From an uncultured Mucilaginibacter sp. (GTDB lineage: Bacteria > Bacteroidota > Bacteroidia > Sphingobacteriales > Sphingobacteriaceae), in contig CAISKH010000481.1 of assembly GCA_903885865.1 (NCBI GenBank), positions 1-8,669 on the forward strand: a stretch of 8,669 bases of DNA, given 5' to 3'. Each line of letters begins with the position of its first letter. Position 1 is the first letter of the stretch. A program made the translations under genes and the position numbers. Shown here piece by piece: positions 5,737 through 8,669 of this stretch. The notes below the pieces were generated by a model. It saw nothing but the letters and a program-made list of their open reading frames with translations. It had not been told where the DNA came from and searched no databases.

Positions 5737-7883
5737 TGCACTTCGATTTTAGTATTATTTAAATTCATCGTGAAAGCGTTTATGCCACCGCCGCTTATAT
5801 TCAGGGTCGCTTCCATCGTTTGTTTACTACTGCCAAAAACATGCTTATACTGCGCGGCATGAAGGGTTACCCCCTGACCGTTGGCTTTGGCAGTACTACT
5901 ATAACTCAGTTTTATAAACTGGTAAAAAGGCGCTAATATGTCCTGGAGCCATAGGGTGGTTTTATCCGCAGTTAATTGTACCGGGTAAACATCATTGACT
6001 GTTATAGCGGGATCCGAAGTAAATATTATTTTATAGGCCGCTAAATAAAAAAAGTATAAAAGGGAATTTTGAGGGCCGTAAAAACCGGTAAAATAAAACG
6101 CGGTGCCGTTATTAATAAAATAGGCTGTGGCGCCGGTTGTTTTACTTTTGATATAGGATTGATTGGCCGCGTCGGTAAAAACCTCGAAATATTCGGTATC
6201 CCTGTTGGCGGCGGTTACAGTTGCCATATAGCCGGGCTGTAATTTAAAGGCTTGTTTAATTACCGCGTTAATTTCAACTGCACTTAACTCCGTTCCTTCT
6301 TCGGGTACTTTATAGCTTCGGAGTTTATTTTGCTGGTCTTGTTGATCAATATAATAAGCAAACGGATGGGCCAGGGTTTTTGAACCGATATAAGGCGTTG
6401 CCTGCACCTGGAAATGTAAATGCGGCTCGGGCGAACGGCCCGAATTACCACACATGGCCAGCATATCGCCCTGTTTTACAAAATCACCGGGCTTAACTTT
6501 AACAGAGTTTTTTTTGAGGTGCGATACCTTGCTGTACAAACCGGCGCCGTGTTTAATTACAATACTGTTGCCCCAGTTATCAATAGTATTTATCGCGCCA
6601 ATTTCGTTATCCTCAACATGAGCTACTGCTTCTTCAATAGTGCCGTCGCCGCAGGCTAAAACGGGCTTGTTGTAACAATAAAAATGCTCGGGCCTTGTGC
6701 CCGGGTATTTATAGGTTTTATGTTCTTCATCTTCAATAACAAAATCGAGCGCCTTGCCCCAATCGGCTTTATGCGTAATACTGCCGTCATACCCCTGCGA
6801 TACCGTCCACACACCCATAAACGGCAGGTTTAAATTAAAATAGTTCAGACCGTCCAGCCGCTCTTTCCCGTTTAAATACTGGTACAGGTTGCGCTCGGGT
6901 GAGTAATGCTGTAAATAGGTAAGCTGCAATTTGCCCGTATCGGTACGCAGCTTTAAGAAGTAAAGAAACAGCAGTGTAACCACGCAAAAAGGCAGGGATA
7001 AGATGGGAAGGTCATAAATGCCGAATATCCGCGTAAACCCGTTGATGAGCAGGAAAGTAACCGGGATGCTTATAAGCGCCCATACGTAAGAACGCGCCGA
7101 GGGTATCAGAAAAAAACTGCCGATTGCACCAGCCGCCATAACCACGTTGCTGCCTAAATGGTAGTAACTTATGCCAGCAGGATAGGTGCCTGTGAGCGTG
7201 TTAAATAAGCAGGCAGTGATAAATGCCAGTACCAGCAAACTAAAATTAATACGCGAATGGATCAATAAACCAATGCTTATTAATATACCCGCAAGAACAC
7301 TATTTTGAAACAGGATGGCACTAAGGGCCCTGAAAAACAGGCCTAAATATTGCGGTATTTTTATAAAACCCAGTATGCCCGGCAGTATGTACGCGCTGCG
7401 CTCGCCAACATTGTTTATTTCATTTAATACGGCGCTGTTGCGCTGCTCCAGCCCCATATGATAAATACTATTTACTGATAACAGCACCAGCCAAAAAACA
7501 ATAACAAACGGGAACGATAACAGCGGAAACCCACGCTTACCCAGCGTGGAAGCCAATGTAACACTAAGCATGGTAACCACCGCACAAGCAATAAGCAGCC
7601 AGGCAAAAAACGAAGGGCTGAACAAATAAAACGTACCAAAACCTATACCAAACAACAACGAATTAAAGCTGTAAAAACCCATGCGGGTACTTTCGCGGTC
7701 ATATTTCATTAGACAAACAAGGCCAATAGAAACCAGCACGCACATTAAACCTGCTATGCCGGCAGTATAATTAAAAAACGACACTATAAGCAGTAAAATG
7801 CCCAGTACTTTGTTTTGAGAAAAAAACAAAATAGAATAGCTGTTAATAACGGCCTGCGCGGTAAAGGTTATTGTTTTCCTCAA
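5712..7883 (-). CDS. Urea-transporter-like membrane domain fused to an M23 metallopeptidase domain
   Basis: A 723-residue three-part protein. Residues 1-312 are about ten hydrophobic helices in two similar halves. Each half carries a close match to the urea-transporter signature LPxxTxPF (FPLLSFPF at 119-126, LPILSLPF at 292-299) and a similar opening (ILFFSQNKVLGILL at 18, ILFQNSVLAGILI at 190). Residues 355-500 are an M23 (LytM-type) zinc peptidase domain: His371 and Asp380 as metal ligands, SHL with His455, and HLHF with His488 and His490. All expected ligands are present, so it is probably active against peptidoglycan cross-links if it faces the periplasm. Residues 505-723 match nothing I recognise. 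The start is a TTG that overlaps the decarboxylase stop (TTGA); no in-frame ATG lies upstream before a stop. Urea-transporter domains normally form channels for urea, but transport here is unproven. It is the second gene of the operon. Confidence 0.85.
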   Translation of the reverse strand: MRKTITFTAQAVINSYSILFFSQNKVLGILLLIVSFFNYTAGIAGLMCVLVSIGLVCLMKYDRESTRMGFYSFNSLLFGIGFGTFYLFSPSFFAWLLIACAVVTMLSVTLASTLGKRGFPLLSFPFVIVFWLVLLSVNSIYHMGLEQRNSAVLNEINNVGERSAYILPGILGFIKIPQYLGLFFRALSAILFQNSVLAGILISIGLLIHSRINFSLLVLAFITACLFNTLTGTYPAGISYYHLGSNVVMAAGAIGSFFLIPSARSYVWALISIPVTFLLINGFTRIFGIYDLPILSLPFCVVTLLFLYFLKLRTDTGKLQLTYLQHYSPERNLYQYLNGKERLDGLNYFNLNLPFMGVWTVSQGYDGSITHKADWGKALDFVIEDEEHKTYKYPGTRPEHFYCYNKPVLACGDGTIEEAVAHVEDNEIGAINTIDNWGNSIVIKHGAGLYSKVSHLKKNSVKVKPGDFVKQGDMLAMCGNSGRSPEPHLHFQVQATPYIGSKTLAHPFAYYIDQQDQQNKLRSYKVPEEGTELSAVEINAVIKQAFKLQPGYMATVTAANRDTEYFEVFTDAANQSYIKSKTTGATAYFINNGTAFYFTGFYGPQNSLLYFFYLAAYKIIFTSDPAITVNDVYPVQLTADKTTLWLQDILAPFYQFIKLSYSSTAKANGQGVTLHAAQYKHVFGSSKQTMEATLNISGGGINAFTMNLNNTKIEVQWITENTP

Positions 7884-8669
7884 TGGCTTACTTTATCCAA
7901 AATTAAATGTGCCGGAATATTTTCGGGGCTTTCCAGGTACTCCAATGTTTCCGGGCTCCGTACACTGTGCGCCTGCTGATTTTCATCTATCAACACTATC
8001 CCTGGGCGGTTCATAATAAACTGCATCCATTGAGTCATGTTATAAGCACCAACCTTGTGCACTACTAAGTTATCGCCGGGGTTAAGCATCGGCAGGTTTA
8101 TGCTTTCTCTTATCACATCTATATTCATGCAAAGCGGGCCATATACTACCATATTCTCGGTATGCTGCGTAAATTCCTGTGCCGGGCTTATCTGGTGATC
8201 GTACCAGAAAGAAGTAAATAAAGTATTTACCCCAAAATCCATTATAGTGGCGCGCCTGCCATCGCTTAAGCGCTTGTTGGCTATTACGCTGCCCAACAGG
8301 TAACCGGCATCATCGATCAATACCCTGCCGCATTCTAATATCAGCAGGGGCAGTTCTTCCTGTTTAAATCCATATTCTAAAATTGCAGTAGTAATGGCCT
8401 CGGCAAACTCATCTATGGAGGGTACGGTATCTACCCCCGGCAAATAAGCGCCCTTAAGCGTATTAGTTGAGGGGAAGCCACCGCCCATATCTAAATATTC
8501 AACCGGATTGTTCAGCTGATTTTTGCACCGCATGGCCAGGCTGCACATTTTAGTGGCAGCTACGCTGTAAGCCGATACCGAAAGCATAAAAGTGCCGATA
8601 TGGCAATGCAAACCAACCAGTTTCATTTTGCCCGATGCCACTATTTTTGTTATGGCGTTCCAGGCCTCG
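7880..8669 (-). CDS. PLP-dependent type III amino-acid decarboxylase (LysA/ornithine decarboxylase fold), 5' end missing
   Basis: The frame stays open to the right edge of the window (EAWNAITKIV precedes the GTG at 8641), so the gene starts outside. The N-terminal part with the PLP-binding lysine, roughly a third of a typical 400-residue enzyme, is not seen. Visible family marks in order: HCHIGT (8608-8591), whose His stacks on PLP in this fold; the glycine-rich GGGF (near 8486-8475); ECGR (8335-8324), at the place of the usual EPGR phosphate-contact motif; GPLCMNID with the catalytic-type Cys (8131-8129) and Asp; and GAYNMT near the C-terminus. Such enzymes decarboxylate diaminopimelate, ornithine, lysine, arginine or carboxynorspermidine; the residues seen do not decide which. 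It ends at a TGA shared with the TTG start of the membrane-peptidase fusion, so both are co-translated. It is cytoplasmic and the first gene of the operon visible here. Confidence 0.85.
   Translation of the reverse strand, partial: EAWNAITKIVASGKMKLVGLHCHIGTFMLSVSAYSVAATKMCSLAMRCKNQLNNPVEYLDMGGGFPSTNTLKGAYLPGVDTVPSIDEFAEAITTAILEYGFKQEELPLLILECGRVLIDDAGYLLGSVIANKRLSDGRRATIMDFGVNTLFTSFWYDHQISPAQEFTQHTENMVVYGPLCMNIDVIRESINLPMLNPGDNLVVHKVGAYNMTQWMQFIMNRPGIVLIDENQQAHSVRSPETLEYLESPENIPAHLILDKVSH

Noticed and set aside
5712..7883. Link of the urea-transporter-like domain to urease or urea use
   Set aside because: No urease, nickel or urea-amidolyase gene is present in the window, and the pore residues look altered, so a urea-metabolism role was not called.
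1..8669. Mobile elements, CRISPR arrays, tRNA or rRNA genes
   Set aside because: No transposase, integrase, regularly spaced repeats or tRNA-like cloverleaf was found by reading both strands.

Overview
The window looks like chromosome of a Bacteroidota bacterium, most likely of the Sphingobacteriaceae (Mucilaginibacter/Pedobacter type). The reasons are moderate GC, mostly absent Shine-Dalgarno sequences, a promoter of the TAnnTTTG class, a lipoprotein with PepSY-like repeats, and many outer-membrane barrels ending in Phe. The genus is an inference from style, not from a marker gene. No mobile element, CRISPR array, tRNA or rRNA was found.

Left part (1-2217). A few codons of a rightward gene appear to end at 33, followed by a strong rightward intrinsic terminator. 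A leftward gene (112-1470) encodes a BamA/TamA-like outer-membrane barrel without POTRA domains. It is divergent from a stand-alone response-regulator receiver protein (1764-2126). The 293 bp between them hold nested inverted repeats ending in a terminator-like hairpin, which may be a small RNA or leader.

Middle part (2218-3940). A GNAT acetyltransferase (2218-2676, leftward) has a perfect 9-bp inverted repeat just before its start codon. Upstream of it is a lipoprotein with three PepSY-like repeats (2859-3824, leftward), which has its own recognisable promoter and a good terminator.

Right part (3941-8669). Four leftward genes overlap one another by 4, 25 and 13 bases and so form a tight operon. 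In transcription order they are: a PLP-dependent type III amino-acid decarboxylase (5' end cut by the window edge); a 723-residue fusion of a urea-transporter-family membrane domain with an M23 peptidase domain and a C-terminal region I do not recognise; a TPR plus outer-membrane barrel protein resembling the YaiO family; and a secreted TPR protein. They span the cytoplasm, inner membrane, periplasm and outer membrane. This suggests one envelope-crossing pathway linked to an amine or amino acid and to cell-wall cleavage, but its substrate and purpose cannot be read from the sequence. No terminator is seen after the last gene, so read-through into the PepSY-like lipoprotein gene is possible. 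This operon, and the fusion protein in particular, is the most interesting part of the window.
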